64,000 nucleotides of DNA from Streptomyces endocoffeicus (lineage in GTDB: Bacteria > Actinomycetota > Actinomycetes > Streptomycetales > Streptomycetaceae), in assembly GCF_016741935.1 (NCBI RefSeq), contig NZ_JAERRG010000001.1, positions 310,001 to 374,000 on the forward strand. The letters run 5' to 3'. Below the pieces are notes generated by a model, which was not told the origin of the DNA, ran no database searches, and saw nothing but the letters and a program-made list of their open reading frames with translations. The position numbers and the translations under genes are program-made. Every line of letters starts with the position of its first letter. Positions within the stretch are counted from its first letter, which is position 1. This document shows, piece by piece, positions 32,836-41,701 of this stretch.

Positions 32836-34662
32836 TCAGAGGGCGAGGTCGGGCTGGTAGTGGTCGAGCCAGAGGGCGAGGTCGACGACGCGTTCGAGGC
32901 GGAGCCGGTGGCCCCACCGGAGTTGATCGGGCGCGGTGTCGAGGCAGGGCTTGATGCGGGTCTCGTCGGCGAGGGAGCGGACCCGGTCGTCGGCGAGCGC
33001 GTCGCGGGCCATGTCCTGAAGGCCGCGGTTGTAGTCGGGGTGGTGGGTGGCCGGGTAGTGGTTCTTGGGCCGGTGCAGCACCGACTCGGGCGCCAGCCCC
33101 GTGCCCGCCGCGCGCAGCAGGCTCTTCTCCCGGCCGTCGAAGCTCTTCAGCGCCCATGGGGAGGTGAAGGCGTACTCGACGAGCCGGTGGTCGCAGTAGG
33201 GGACGCGTACTTCCAGGCCCTGGGCCATGCTCAGCCGGTCCTTGCGGTGCAGGAGCTGGCGCAGCCAGCGGGTGAGCGACAGGTGCTGGATCTCGCGCTG
33301 CCGGTGCTCGGTCTCCGACTCGCCATCGATGTGCGGTACGGCGGCCAGGGCGCCGCGGTAAGTGTCCTCGCGGAACTCGCCGATGCGCAGGCCGAGTTCG
33401 GGGTTGAGCGGCATGGCGGCCTCGTCGCCGGTCACCAGCAGCCAGGGGAAGGTGGGCGCGGCGAGCGCCTTGGGGTCGTGGAACCAGGGGTAGCCGCCGA
33501 AGACCTCGTCGGCGGCCTCACCGGACACGGCGACGGTGGAGTGTTTCCGGATCTCCCCGAAGAGGAGGTAGAGGGAGGTGTCCATGTCGCCGACGCCGAT
33601 CGGCGAGTCGCGGGCCACGACCACGGCCTCGCGGTGTTCGGGGTCGAGCAGAGCACGCGGGTCCAGTACGACCGTGCTGTGGTCGGTGCCGATGAACGCG
33701 CCCGCTTCGGTGGCGTACGGGGTGTCGTGTCCGGTGCGCAGGACGTCGCCGGTGAAGCTCTCGGCCTGGTCGCTGTAGTCGACGGCGTAGGAGCGGATGC
33801 GGGCGTCCGGGCCCTCGCGCAGCCGCAGTTCGTCGGCGAGCAGGGCGGTCAGGACGGTGGAGTCGATGCCGCCGGACATCAGGGAGCACAGGGGGACGTC
33901 GGCCTCCAGCTGGGCGCGGGCGGCGGTGCTCACCAGGTCGTGCACGCGGGCGACGGTCGCGTCCCGGTCGTCCGGGTGGGCGCCGGCCTCCAGCTGCCAG
34001 TAGCGGCGTTCGCGGATGCCGTGCCGGTTCAGGAGGAGCAGGCCGCCGGGCTCGACCTCCCGTACACCTGACCACACTGTCGGACCGGTGTTGAACAGCA
34101 GGCTGTACGCCTCGCGCAGCCCGTCCGCGTCCACTCGCGGCCGTATCTCCGGGTGGGCGAAGAGTGCCTTGGGTTCGGAGCCGAAAGCCAGACCGCCGTC
34201 GACGGCCGCCCAGAACAGGGGCTTGACGCCCAGCCGGTCGCGGACCAGGAGCAGCCGCCGCTGCCGCTCGTCCCAGACGGCGAACGCGAACATGCCGTCC
34301 AGGTGGTCGGCCACCGCCTCGCCCCACTCGGCGTAGGCGCGCGACACCACCTCGGTGTCACTGCGGGTCCGGAACTCATGGCCCAGGCCTCTCAGTTGGG
34401 CGCGGAGCTCATGGTGGTTGTAGATCTCACCGCTATAGGTGAGGACGGTCGCCGGGGCATCCGGCCGGTCGGTCATCGGCTGTGCGCCGCCTTCGATGTC
34501 GATGACGGCCAGGCGACGGTGGCCGATCGCGGCGTGCTCGCCGAGCCAGACTCCGCCCGCGTCGGGCCCGCGCGGGGTGAGAGCGGCGGTCATGGCCTCG
34601 ATGACCGGGGCCTGGGTGCGGGCGTCCTGGTGGAAGGACACCCAGCCGGTGATTCCGCACAT
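32836..34662 (-). CDS. asparagine-synthase-type glutamine-dependent amidotransferase
   Basis: A 608-residue AsnB-family enzyme. The N-terminal glutaminase domain has C2 as nucleophile (MCGITGW) with the RLAVID and SGEIYNH motifs, and the C-terminal ATP-pyrophosphatase domain has LMSGGIDSTVLTALL (about residue 260). It transfers ammonia to an adenylated carboxylate. In natural-product clusters these enzymes make primary amides, so amidation of the isocyano acid is the likely job; a second housekeeping asparagine synthase is the alternative. Confidence 0.9.
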   Translation of the reverse strand: MCGITGWVSFHQDARTQAPVIEAMTAALTPRGPDAGGVWLGEHAAIGHRRLAVIDIEGGAQPMTDRPDAPATVLTYSGEIYNHHELRAQLRGLGHEFRTRSDTEVVSRAYAEWGEAVADHLDGMFAFAVWDERQRRLLLVRDRLGVKPLFWAAVDGGLAFGSEPKALFAHPEIRPRVDADGLREAYSLLFNTGPTVWSGVREVEPGGLLLLNRHGIRERRYWQLEAGAHPDDRDATVARVHDLVSTAARAQLEADVPLCSLMSGGIDSTVLTALLADELRLREGPDARIRSYAVDYSDQAESFTGDVLRTGHDTPYATEAGAFIGTDHSTVVLDPRALLDPEHREAVVVARDSPIGVGDMDTSLYLLFGEIRKHSTVAVSGEAADEVFGGYPWFHDPKALAAPTFPWLLVTGDEAAMPLNPELGLRIGEFREDTYRGALAAVPHIDGESETEHRQREIQHLSLTRWLRQLLHRKDRLSMAQGLEVRVPYCDHRLVEYAFTSPWALKSFDGREKSLLRAAGTGLAPESVLHRPKNHYPATHHPDYNRGLQDMARDALADDRVRSLADETRIKPCLDTAPDQLRWGHRLRLERVVDLALWLDHYQPDLAL

Positions 34663-34698
34663 GGGTACGCTCCTCGGTGAGGGCTGGGGATCGATGGC

Positions 34699-36129
34699 TC
34701 AGCGGGGTGCGGCGGGTGCCGCGTCGGTGGCGTTCCCGGGGAGGTTCGCCGGACCTCGGGCGGGCAGGGCGAGCAGGGGCACGGCGAGGCAGGCGGCGGT
34801 GGCGGCCAGCGCCAGGCCCGTCCGCGCGCCGCCGTCCGGGCCCGTCAGCCGCCAGGCCGCCGTGGCGAGAGCCGGGCCGAGCGTGAAGCCGAGGCTGCGG
34901 GCGAGCTGCACCGTGGAGCCGACCGTGGCGGCGCGGCCCGGCGGAGCGGCGCCCATGACCAGGGCCTGGGTGGGTCCGCCGGTCAGCCCCATGCCGAGTC
35001 CGGCCAGGACCAGCCGCCAGGCCACCTCGGGCGGGGACCAGCCGTCGCCCATCAGGACGAGCAGCAGCAGCCCGGTGGCGGTGAGGGCGGCACCGGTGAC
35101 CGCGACGGGCCTGGCACCGCAGCGGTCGGCGAGCCGTCCGCCGAGGGGACCCGCCAGCCCCATGCCGAGGGGGAAGGCGAGCACGGTCAGGCCCGTGGTG
35201 GTCGCGCTGACGTCCTCGTCGTGCTGGAGGTGCAGGGCGACCACGTAGTGCATGGCGGCGAAGCCCACCGCCAGCGCCAGCACCGCGCCGTGCACCCGCA
35301 GCAGCCCCGCGGCCCGCAGCACATCGGTCACCGGACGGCCGCCCGGGCCCCGCAGCCACCACCACAGCGGCGGTACGGCGACGAGGGCGAGGGCGAGCCA
35401 GGCAGGCGCGTCGGAGACCAGGGTCAGGGCCAACAGCAGGATCGTTACTCCGGTAGCCACCAGGGCCGTATCGGCAAGGGAACGCCGGTCCGGGCCGTGC
35501 AGGCGCCCGCCCCGGGGCATCGCCCGCCACACCACTGCCAGCGCCGCCAGACAGAGCGGGATCTTGACCAGGAAGATCCAGCGCCAGCCCAGATGGTCCA
35601 GGACCAGCCCTCCGACGGCCGGTCCGATGACGGCGCCCAGGGGGCCGAGGGTCGCCGGCACGCTCATCGCGCGCCCGCGCAGTTCCGGCCGTACGGAACG
35701 GACCGCCAGCACCGGCATCAGCACGAACAGCACGGCGCCGCACGCGCCCTGTCCGATCCGGGCGGCGATCAGCCAGAACGCCCAGGGGGACGCGGCGGCA
35801 AGCGCGCTGCACAACCCGAAACCGGCGGTCGCGGCCAGCAGCGCGGGGCGGACGCCCATGTCGTCGAGCCAGCGACCGACGGGCAACAGCAGGGCGACGA
35901 CCGGGAGTTGATAGCCCAGGACCACCCACTGCGCCGCCGCGGCCGACACCCCCAGGCCCTCGGAGATGTCCGCGAGCGCCACGTTCACGATGTTCATGTC
36001 GAGCATCGCGACGAACGACAGCACACCTGCCACGAACACCAGGAGCCAGCGGTCGTGGACCTCGGACACGTCCCCGGGCCGCTCCGACACGTCCCCACGC
36101 CGCTCCGCACCGGAAGCGTCGTCCGTCAT
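34699..36129 (-). CDS. MFS transporter, DHA2 (14-helix) family
   Basis: A 476-residue drug:proton antiporter-type exporter. First helix WLLVFVAGVLSFVAMLDMNIVNVALADI has the DHA2 motif; RGRAMSVPATLGPLGAVIGPAVGG is motif C, and further helices continue to the C terminus. Its ATGA start overlaps the ABC ATPase stop and asnB follows 36 bp later, tying export to biosynthesis in one transcript. Predicted role: secretion of the operon product. Confidence 0.9.
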   Translation of the reverse strand: MTDDASGAERRGDVSERPGDVSEVHDRWLLVFVAGVLSFVAMLDMNIVNVALADISEGLGVSAAAAQWVVLGYQLPVVALLLPVGRWLDDMGVRPALLAATAGFGLCSALAAASPWAFWLIAARIGQGACGAVLFVLMPVLAVRSVRPELRGRAMSVPATLGPLGAVIGPAVGGLVLDHLGWRWIFLVKIPLCLAALAVVWRAMPRGGRLHGPDRRSLADTALVATGVTILLLALTLVSDAPAWLALALVAVPPLWWWLRGPGGRPVTDVLRAAGLLRVHGAVLALAVGFAAMHYVVALHLQHDEDVSATTTGLTVLAFPLGMGLAGPLGGRLADRCGARPVAVTGAALTATGLLLLVLMGDGWSPPEVAWRLVLAGLGMGLTGGPTQALVMGAAPPGRAATVGSTVQLARSLGFTLGPALATAAWRLTGPDGGARTGLALAATAACLAVPLLALPARGPANLPGNATDAAPAAPR

Positions 36130-36977
36130 GCGCCCTCCCGATGGTCGAAGGCGATCAGCGGGTCCCCGGTCAGCGGGTGCTCGATCACGGCCGCGCGCAC
36201 ACCGAACACCTCGGCCAGCAGGGCCGGTCGCAGCACGTCACGGGGTGCGCCGGAGGCGACCACACGGCCGTCGTGCAGGACGTGGAGCCGGTCACACACG
36301 GAAGCGGCGGCATTGAGGTCATGCAGCGAGACCAGGGTCGTACGGCGGCGGCCGCGCAGCAGGGCGAGCAGTTCGACCTGGTGGCGGATGTCGAGGTGGT
36401 TCGTCGGCTCGTCCAGGACCAGGACGTCCGCCGCTTGGGCGAACGCGCGGGCCAGCAGCACGCGTTGGCGTTCGCCTCCGGACAGCTCGGTGAAGCGGCG
36501 GGCGGAGTGGTCCGCCATGCCGACATCGGCGAGGGCACGGGCGACCATGTCCCGGTCGGCGGCGTCCTCCCCGGCGAACGCCCGCTTGTAGGGGGTGCGC
36601 CCCATGGCGACGACCTCACCCACGGTCAGCTCGAAGTCCTCACCGCGCTCCTGCGGAAGGGCGGCGATGTGCCGGGCCGACCGGGCGGGGCTCAGCGCGC
36701 GGATGTCGGTGCCCTGGAGCAGAACGCGCCCGGCGGCGGGCTTCAGATGCCGGTACACGGTCCGCAGGAGCGTGGACTTGCCGCTGCCATTGGGCCCGAC
36801 CAGGCCGGTGATCTCGCCCGCGGCCGCGATGAGGTGGGCACCGGCCACCACCGTGCGTCCGGCATACGCGACACTCAGGTCCTCGATGTCGATCCTCAAC
36901 CGGCGCTCCCCCGGTCCGTCCTCGGCTCCCGCTTCCTCGGACAGGACCGCCTCTCCCGCCCTCCGTCCGGTCCTCAA
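36126..36977 (-). CDS. ABC transporter ATP-binding protein, siderophore/cobalamin (FecE) type
   Basis: A 283-residue ATPase: Walker A GPNGSGKST, Q-loop LPQERG, signature LSGGERQR, Walker B VLVLDEPTNHLD and switch SLHDLN. Start chosen at the TTG that overlaps the permease stop (TTGA), with GGGGAGCGGGAG upstream; the frame is open further but inside the permease. It powers the importer formed with the two genes before it. Confidence 0.9.
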   Translation of the reverse strand: MRTGRRAGEAVLSEEAGAEDGPGERRLRIDIEDLSVAYAGRTVVAGAHLIAAAGEITGLVGPNGSGKSTLLRTVYRHLKPAAGRVLLQGTDIRALSPARSARHIAALPQERGEDFELTVGEVVAMGRTPYKRAFAGEDAADRDMVARALADVGMADHSARRFTELSGGERQRVLLARAFAQAADVLVLDEPTNHLDIRHQVELLALLRGRRRTTLVSLHDLNAAASVCDRLHVLHDGRVVASGAPRDVLRPALLAEVFGVRAAVIEHPLTGDPLIAFDHREGA

Positions 36978-38068
36978 CTCCCGCTCCCCAACCGCCGGTC
37001 CAGCAGATACAGCAGCGCCGGAGCGCCGATCAGCGAGGTGACGACCCCGACCGGCAGTTCCTGCGCCTCCATGGCCGTACGGCACACGAGGTCGACCACC
37101 ACCAGCAGCAGCGCGCCGAAGAGCGCCGACACGGGCAGCAGGCGACGGTGGTCACCGCCGACGACCAGACGGCAGACATGGGGGACCATGAGCGCGACGA
37201 AGGCGATGGCCCCGGAGACCGCGACGAGGACGCCGGTGAGCAGGCTGGTGACCGCGAACAGCTCACGGCGCAGCCGTACGACGTCGATGCCGAGCCCGGC
37301 GGCCGTCTCATCACCCATCAGCAGCGCGTTGAGCCCTCGCGCCCGGGCCTGGAGCAGCAGCAGGACCGCCGGAACGGCCACCGCCGGGGCGGCCAGCAGG
37401 GGCCAGCTCGCGCCGCTCAGGCTGCCCATGAGCCAGAACAGCACACTGTGCGTCTGCTGCTCGTCCCCGGCCTGGAGGACGAGGTAGCTGGTGAAGCCGG
37501 ACAGGAACTGCCCGATGGCCACCCCGGCGAGCACCAGTCTGAGCGGTGCGAATCCCCCGCCGCGCCGGGCCACCGCCCAGACGAGAGCGAAGGTGGCCAG
37601 GGCCCCCGCGAACGCGGCGCCGGACAGGCCGAGACCCAGGGCGCCCCCGGTGCCGAGGCCGAGGACGATGGCGGCGACGGCGCCGAGGGAGGCGCCGTTG
37701 GAGACGCCCAGGAAGTACGGGTCGGCCAGCGGGTTGCGGACGAGGGCCTGCATCGCCGTACCGACCAGACCGAGCCCGGCACCCACTAGCGCGGCCAACA
37801 GAGCGCGAGGAAGGCGCAGTTGCCAGACGATCAGATCGTTCGTGCCGGGTCTGGGGGCATGGCCGGTCAGTCTGCGCCAGACCACGCTCCACACCTCACC
37901 CGGCGGGATCGATGTGGAGCCCCAGGCGACCGCCGCTGTGAGGGCCGCGAGCAGCCCGGCCGCGAGGAGCAGCGCCAGCGGCCCGGCGGGCACGGAACGC
38001 CGCATGCGCGCGGGGGCGTCGGTGGCGCCATCGGTGGCACCCTTACCGCTCACCGTGACATCGAGCAC
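36974..38068 (-). CDS. ABC transporter permease, FecCD family
   Basis: A 364-residue permease with about ten helices and the family motifs LRLPRALLAALVGAGLGLVG and RNPLADPYFLGVSNGA, and the ATPase-coupling helix region LGIDVVRLRRELFAV. The GTG at 38068 lies two bases after the binding-protein stop. It is expected to work as a homodimer importing a metal-chelate complex. Confidence 0.9.
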   Translation of the reverse strand: MLDVTVSGKGATDGATDAPARMRRSVPAGPLALLLAAGLLAALTAAVAWGSTSIPPGEVWSVVWRRLTGHAPRPGTNDLIVWQLRLPRALLAALVGAGLGLVGTAMQALVRNPLADPYFLGVSNGASLGAVAAIVLGLGTGGALGLGLSGAAFAGALATFALVWAVARRGGGFAPLRLVLAGVAIGQFLSGFTSYLVLQAGDEQQTHSVLFWLMGSLSGASWPLLAAPAVAVPAVLLLLQARARGLNALLMGDETAAGLGIDVVRLRRELFAVTSLLTGVLVAVSGAIAFVALMVPHVCRLVVGGDHRRLLPVSALFGALLLVVVDLVCRTAMEAQELPVGVVTSLIGAPALLYLLDRRLGSGS

Positions 38069-38070
38069 GG

Positions 38071-39201
38071 TCAGCCGACCTTGCCCGGGTAGAGGGTCTT
38101 GCCCGGGTAGAGGGTCTTGCCCGGGTAGAGGGTCTTGCCCGGGTAGAGGGTCTTGGCGATCTTCTGGACGGTGTCGGCGTTCTCGACGCCGGCGATGGTG
38201 GTCTGCTCGGAGCCGATGCGCAGGAAGTGGCCTTCCTTGACGGCCTTCAGGCCCTTGGTGGCGGAGTTCGACTCGAGCCACTTCCGCGCCTCGTCGAACG
38301 CCTTCTCGTTCGCCGCCTCGCTGCCCCGGTTACGGACACCCAGCTGGATCCAGTCCGGGTTCCTGGAAATGACGTCCTCCCAGCCGACCTGCTTGTAGTC
38401 GCCGTCGCAGTCGGCGAAGACATTGCGGGCACCGGCCAGCGTGATCACCGCGTTGGCGACCTGCCTCTTGCAGACGGCGGTGGGCTGCTTGGTACCGGCG
38501 TCGTAGTCGAAGAAGAAGTACGTCGGCCGCTCATCCTCCGCCGTCCTGCCGACCGCTTTCCGGACGGCGCCCACCTTCTCCTTCATGCCGTCGACGAGCT
38601 CCTTCGCCTTCGCGCTCGTACCGGTGACCGCACCGAGGGAGGTGATGTCGGCCTCCACCGCGGACAACTCGGTCAGCGCGCGCTTGTCGTGTGCCGCACA
38701 GGCGGTGGACTTGAGGTAGATGTGCTTGATCCCGGCCGCCTTGTACTCCTCCTCCGTCGGAGCGTCGCCCATGCCGCCGCCCATGTTCATCGAGGCGAAG
38801 GTGTCGATGTACACATCCGCGCCGGAGCCGAGGAGCTTCTCCTTCGGGATCACGGATTGGGCGAGCACCTTCACCTTCCGTGCCCGCGCGTCGAGTTCAC
38901 CGGGCAGCGTGCCCTTGCCGGGCGGGAAGCCGGTGCCGAGCACCTTGTCACCGGCGCCCAGGCGGAGCAGCAGCTCCAGGCTGGAGGCGTTACTGGTGAC
39001 GATCTTCTCGGGGGCCTCGGAGAACGTGGTCCCGGCGCCCGTGCAGTCGGTGACGGTGACCGGGTAGTCGCCGGTGGCGGGCTTCTCGGCGCCGGCACTC
39101 GCCTCGTCGCCGTCCCCACCGCCGCCTCCGTCGCCACAGCCCGCCACGAGGAGGCCGCCCAGCACGACGGCCGTCGTACCCCACCACACACGAGAACGCA
39201 T
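38071..39201 (-). CDS. metal-chelate ABC transporter substrate-binding lipoprotein
   Basis: A 376-residue class III (FecB/BtuF-like) binding protein. Lipobox LLVAGC then an acidic-glycine linker. The binding lobes contain EKIVTSNASSLELLLRLGA and a rigid helix between lobes. An unusual Met-rich loop (FASMNMGGGMGD) and three lone cysteines could matter for metal binding. The C terminus ends in four KTLYPG repeats encoded by a perfect DNA repeat. AGGAGAG precedes the ATG. It is the first gene of the isocyanide operon and implies uptake of the operon's own metallophore. Confidence 0.9.
   Translation of the reverse strand: MRSRVWWGTTAVVLGGLLVAGCGDGGGGGDGDEASAGAEKPATGDYPVTVTDCTGAGTTFSEAPEKIVTSNASSLELLLRLGAGDKVLGTGFPPGKGTLPGELDARARKVKVLAQSVIPKEKLLGSGADVYIDTFASMNMGGGMGDAPTEEEYKAAGIKHIYLKSTACAAHDKRALTELSAVEADITSLGAVTGTSAKAKELVDGMKEKVGAVRKAVGRTAEDERPTYFFFDYDAGTKQPTAVCKRQVANAVITLAGARNVFADCDGDYKQVGWEDVISRNPDWIQLGVRNRGSEAANEKAFDEARKWLESNSATKGLKAVKEGHFLRIGSEQTTIAGVENADTVQKIAKTLYPGKTLYPGKTLYPGKTLYPGKVG
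38084..38155. repeat. four perfect 18-bp tandem repeats in the binding-protein gene
   Basis: CCCGGGTAGAGGGTCTTG is repeated four times without change at 38084-38155 and encodes the C-terminal (KTLYPG)4 tail. Perfect identity suggests recent slippage expansion; relatives probably have a single copy. Confidence 0.9.
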
Positions 39202-39398
39202 CGAAACTCTCCTGGATCCACTTGGCGCACAGGGGGAACGTCGCCCCGGTCCAGTAGTCGTGGCGGATATGGCATCGGTTCCCGCCCACGCGTCGGACGA
39301 GAAGGTCACCGCCGATCAGCTCTCCCAGGCGCGTCCCCGCCTCGCCGTGGCCACCGCACATCCCCTCCGGGGTCCGCGTGGGAGCGTTGCCCGCCAGG

Positions 39399-40082
39399 TC
39401 AGCCGGTGGTGGGCGGTGCGTGGAATGCCGAGGCCAGCAGGGTGATCAGACGTTCGGCGTCGGCGTTCGCGGTGGTGGCCGCGACAGCGCGGCCCGGGTG
39501 GAGATCGGTGAGGACACCTGACTGATAGAGGCCCAGCAGGCCGACCATGGAGCGATAACGGAAGCCGACCTCATCCGGGGGCAACTGGGGAAGCGCGGCC
39601 TGCAGGGCTTCGAGGTATCGGCCCTCCACGGGACTGACCTCCGCCCCGAAGAGGCGTCGGATGGCCGGGTCGCGCTCGGACATCACACGACCGAGGAACC
39701 GGGCGACGTCCGTGCCGCGTTCACCGCTCCGCTCCACGAGACGCGCGCCGGTCAGGACGAAGGCGCGCACCAGTTCCTCCACCGTGGGCTGGTGACCGGA
39801 GGTGCGCAGTTCCTCCAGCAGGCGCAGGCGCTCACCGTTGACCGCGGCCATCGTGCGCTCGACGACCGCGCGCAGCAGCCCTTCCTTGGAGCCGAAGTGG
39901 TAGTTCACCGCGGCCACGTTGGCGTCGGCCTCGACCGTCACCGCCCGCAGTGAGGTGGCAGCGAAGCCCTCCTCACCGAAGAGCCGCTCCGCGGCATCGA
40001 GGAGGCGTTCGCGGGTGGAGGCGTGGCGGGGCTGGTCCGCGGGCGAGCGGGGTCCGCTCTCGGCGGAACGGGTCTCGTTCAT
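39399..40082 (-). CDS. TetR-family regulator
   Basis: A 227-residue repressor: helix-turn-helix at about residues 25-70 (ERLLDAAERLFGEEGFAATSLRAV, then AAVNYHFGSKEGLLRAV) and a helical ligand domain. It is divergent from an MFS exporter, with the palindrome AAACGATCGTTT between them, the usual self- and exporter-regulating arrangement. The gap to the isocyanide operon (197 bp) contains no gene; read-through into that operon is possible because they share a strand. Confidence 0.9.
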   Translation of the reverse strand: MNETRSAESGPRSPADQPRHASTRERLLDAAERLFGEEGFAATSLRAVTVEADANVAAVNYHFGSKEGLLRAVVERTMAAVNGERLRLLEELRTSGHQPTVEELVRAFVLTGARLVERSGERGTDVARFLGRVMSERDPAIRRLFGAEVSPVEGRYLEALQAALPQLPPDEVGFRYRSMVGLLGLYQSGVLTDLHPGRAVAATTANADAERLITLLASAFHAPPTTG

Positions 40083-40133
40083 CCCCTCAAGTTTAAACGA
40101 ACGCTTGATTCAAACAAGAAGCCCATGCTCTAC

Positions 40134-40152
40134 TTTAAACGATCGTTTTAAA
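40134..40152. promoter_or_regulatory. TetR operator between TetR and MFS genes
   Basis: TTTAAACGATCGTTTTAAA contains the perfect 12-bp palindrome AAACGATCGTTT. A second TTTAAACGAACG half-like element lies at 40092-40103. Both are AT-rich and flank the region where divergent promoters should be. Confidence 0.75.
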
Positions 40153-40177
40153 CAGTTGATTGAGTGGAGTGATCATC

Positions 40178-41701
40178 ATGCGGCAATCCACGGCTCCGCC
40201 TGCCGTGCGACCTGGGGCCGCCCACCGGACGGCCGTACTCGCGGTGATGTGTCTCGCCCTCGCCGTCGTGGTCGGCATGCTCGCCTCGCTCTTGGTGGCG
40301 GTACCCGACATGGCGCGCGATCTGCGGGCCACCGAGTCGGAGCTGCAATGGATCATGAATGCGTACGGGGTGGCCTTCGCCGGCCTGCTGCTCCTGGGTG
40401 GTGCGCTCGGCGACCGCTATGGCCGCAAGGGGGTGCTGCTCACAGGTCTCGCTCTCTTCGCCCTGGCTTCGGGCGCCGTCGTGCCGACCGACGACGTGGA
40501 TCTGGTGATCGGCCTGCGCGGCCTGGCGGGCGTGGGCGCCGCCCTGGTCATGCCGATGACCCTGTCGATCATCACCAACGTCTTCCCGCCCGATGAACGC
40601 GGCCGGGCGGTCGGCATCTGGTCCGGGGTCAGCTTCGGCTCGGCACTGCTGGCCGTACTGATGGCCGGCGGGCTGCTGGAGGCATATTCCTGGCGTTCGG
40701 TGTTCGTGGCGAACGCCGGACTCGCCGCTCTCGCCCTGGTGGTCGCGGCCATCCTCGCGCCCACCTCGAAGAACGCCGAACCCATACGGCTTGACGTGGT
40801 CGGCGCACTGCTGTCGGTCGTGGGCGTCGGGGCGCTGGTCTTCGGCATCGTGGAGGGCCCGGAAAGCGGCTGGTCCGACGGAGCGGTACGCACGGGCTTC
40901 GCGGTGGGCGCCGGCGGCCTCGCGGCGTTCATCGGCTGGGAGCTGAGGAGCGCGCGGCCACTGCTCGACGTACGGGTGTTCCGGATACCGGGCGTCGCCG
41001 CGGGCTCGCTCGTCATCACCGCCGAGTCGATCGCGATGTTCGGCTTCTTCTTTCTCGGCCTTCAGTATCTGCAGCAGATCCTCGGCTACTCGCCGATGCG
41101 CTCCGGGCTCGCCCTGGTCGCGATGGCCGTCGGCGCGATGATCTTTTCACCCGCGGCCCCCGCGTTCGCCCGACGGTGCGGCATGCGTGCCGTGATGGGG
41201 CTGGGCATGGCTCTGATCGCCGCGGGTCTGGGGTTACTGGCAGCCACCGTCGGCGGAGGAGGCATCTGGCCCTTCCTCGCCAGTACCACCCTGCTCGGCG
41301 CGGGGATCGCCTTCGCCGCGACCCCGGCCACGGAGGCCATCGTCACCGCGCTACCGCCCGAGAAGCAGGGGGTGGCTTCCGCGCTGAACGACCTCACCCG
41401 CGAACTGGGCGGAGTGCTCGGGATCGCCGTCCTCGGCAGCGTCTTCAACACCACCTACCGCTCCGACACGGGCGACGCGGTGCGCGGCCTGCCCCCTGAG
41501 GCGGCCGAAGCGACCCGCGGCTCCCTGACCGGCGCGCTGCATACGGCGGCGGAACTCGGCGGACGACCGGGCGCCCACCTGGCCGACGCGGCCCGCGAGG
41601 CATTCGCCGCCGGTATGACCAACGCCCTGCTCGGAGGCATCGGCGTCGTGGTCCTCGGCGCCGTCGCGGCGGTGGGACTCCTGTCCCACCGCCACCGCTG
41701 A
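40178..41701 (+). CDS. MFS transporter, DHA2 (EmrB/QacA) family
   Basis: A 507-residue exporter with about 14 helices; motif A DRYGRKGVLLTGL, and RAVGIWSGVSFGSALLAVLMAGG after helix 4. The ATG at 40178 is chosen because TGGAG lies eight bases before it. Control by the divergent TetR is expected. It is probably a multidrug pump; a role in exporting the neighbouring isocyanide product cannot be excluded. Confidence 0.9.
   Translation: MRQSTAPPAVRPGAAHRTAVLAVMCLALAVVVGMLASLLVAVPDMARDLRATESELQWIMNAYGVAFAGLLLLGGALGDRYGRKGVLLTGLALFALASGAVVPTDDVDLVIGLRGLAGVGAALVMPMTLSIITNVFPPDERGRAVGIWSGVSFGSALLAVLMAGGLLEAYSWRSVFVANAGLAALALVVAAILAPTSKNAEPIRLDVVGALLSVVGVGALVFGIVEGPESGWSDGAVRTGFAVGAGGLAAFIGWELRSARPLLDVRVFRIPGVAAGSLVITAESIAMFGFFFLGLQYLQQILGYSPMRSGLALVAMAVGAMIFSPAAPAFARRCGMRAVMGLGMALIAAGLGLLAATVGGGGIWPFLASTTLLGAGIAFAATPATEAIVTALPPEKQGVASALNDLTRELGGVLGIAVLGSVFNTTYRSDTGDAVRGLPPEAAEATRGSLTGALHTAAELGGRPGAHLADAAREAFAAGMTNALLGGIGVVVLGAVAAVGLLSHRHR

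Noticed and set aside
30997..34071. 1024-codon plus-strand frame opposite the P450 and amidotransferase genes
   Set aside because: Long antisense frames are expected at this GC content; the minus strand encodes three well-recognised enzymes here.
39202..39398. Searched for an iron box (DmdR/IdeR type) or a CsoR-type copper box before the isocyanide operon
   Set aside because: I found no convincing 19-bp iron box or TACCCC-GGGGTA element by eye; a matrix scan would be needed to be sure.
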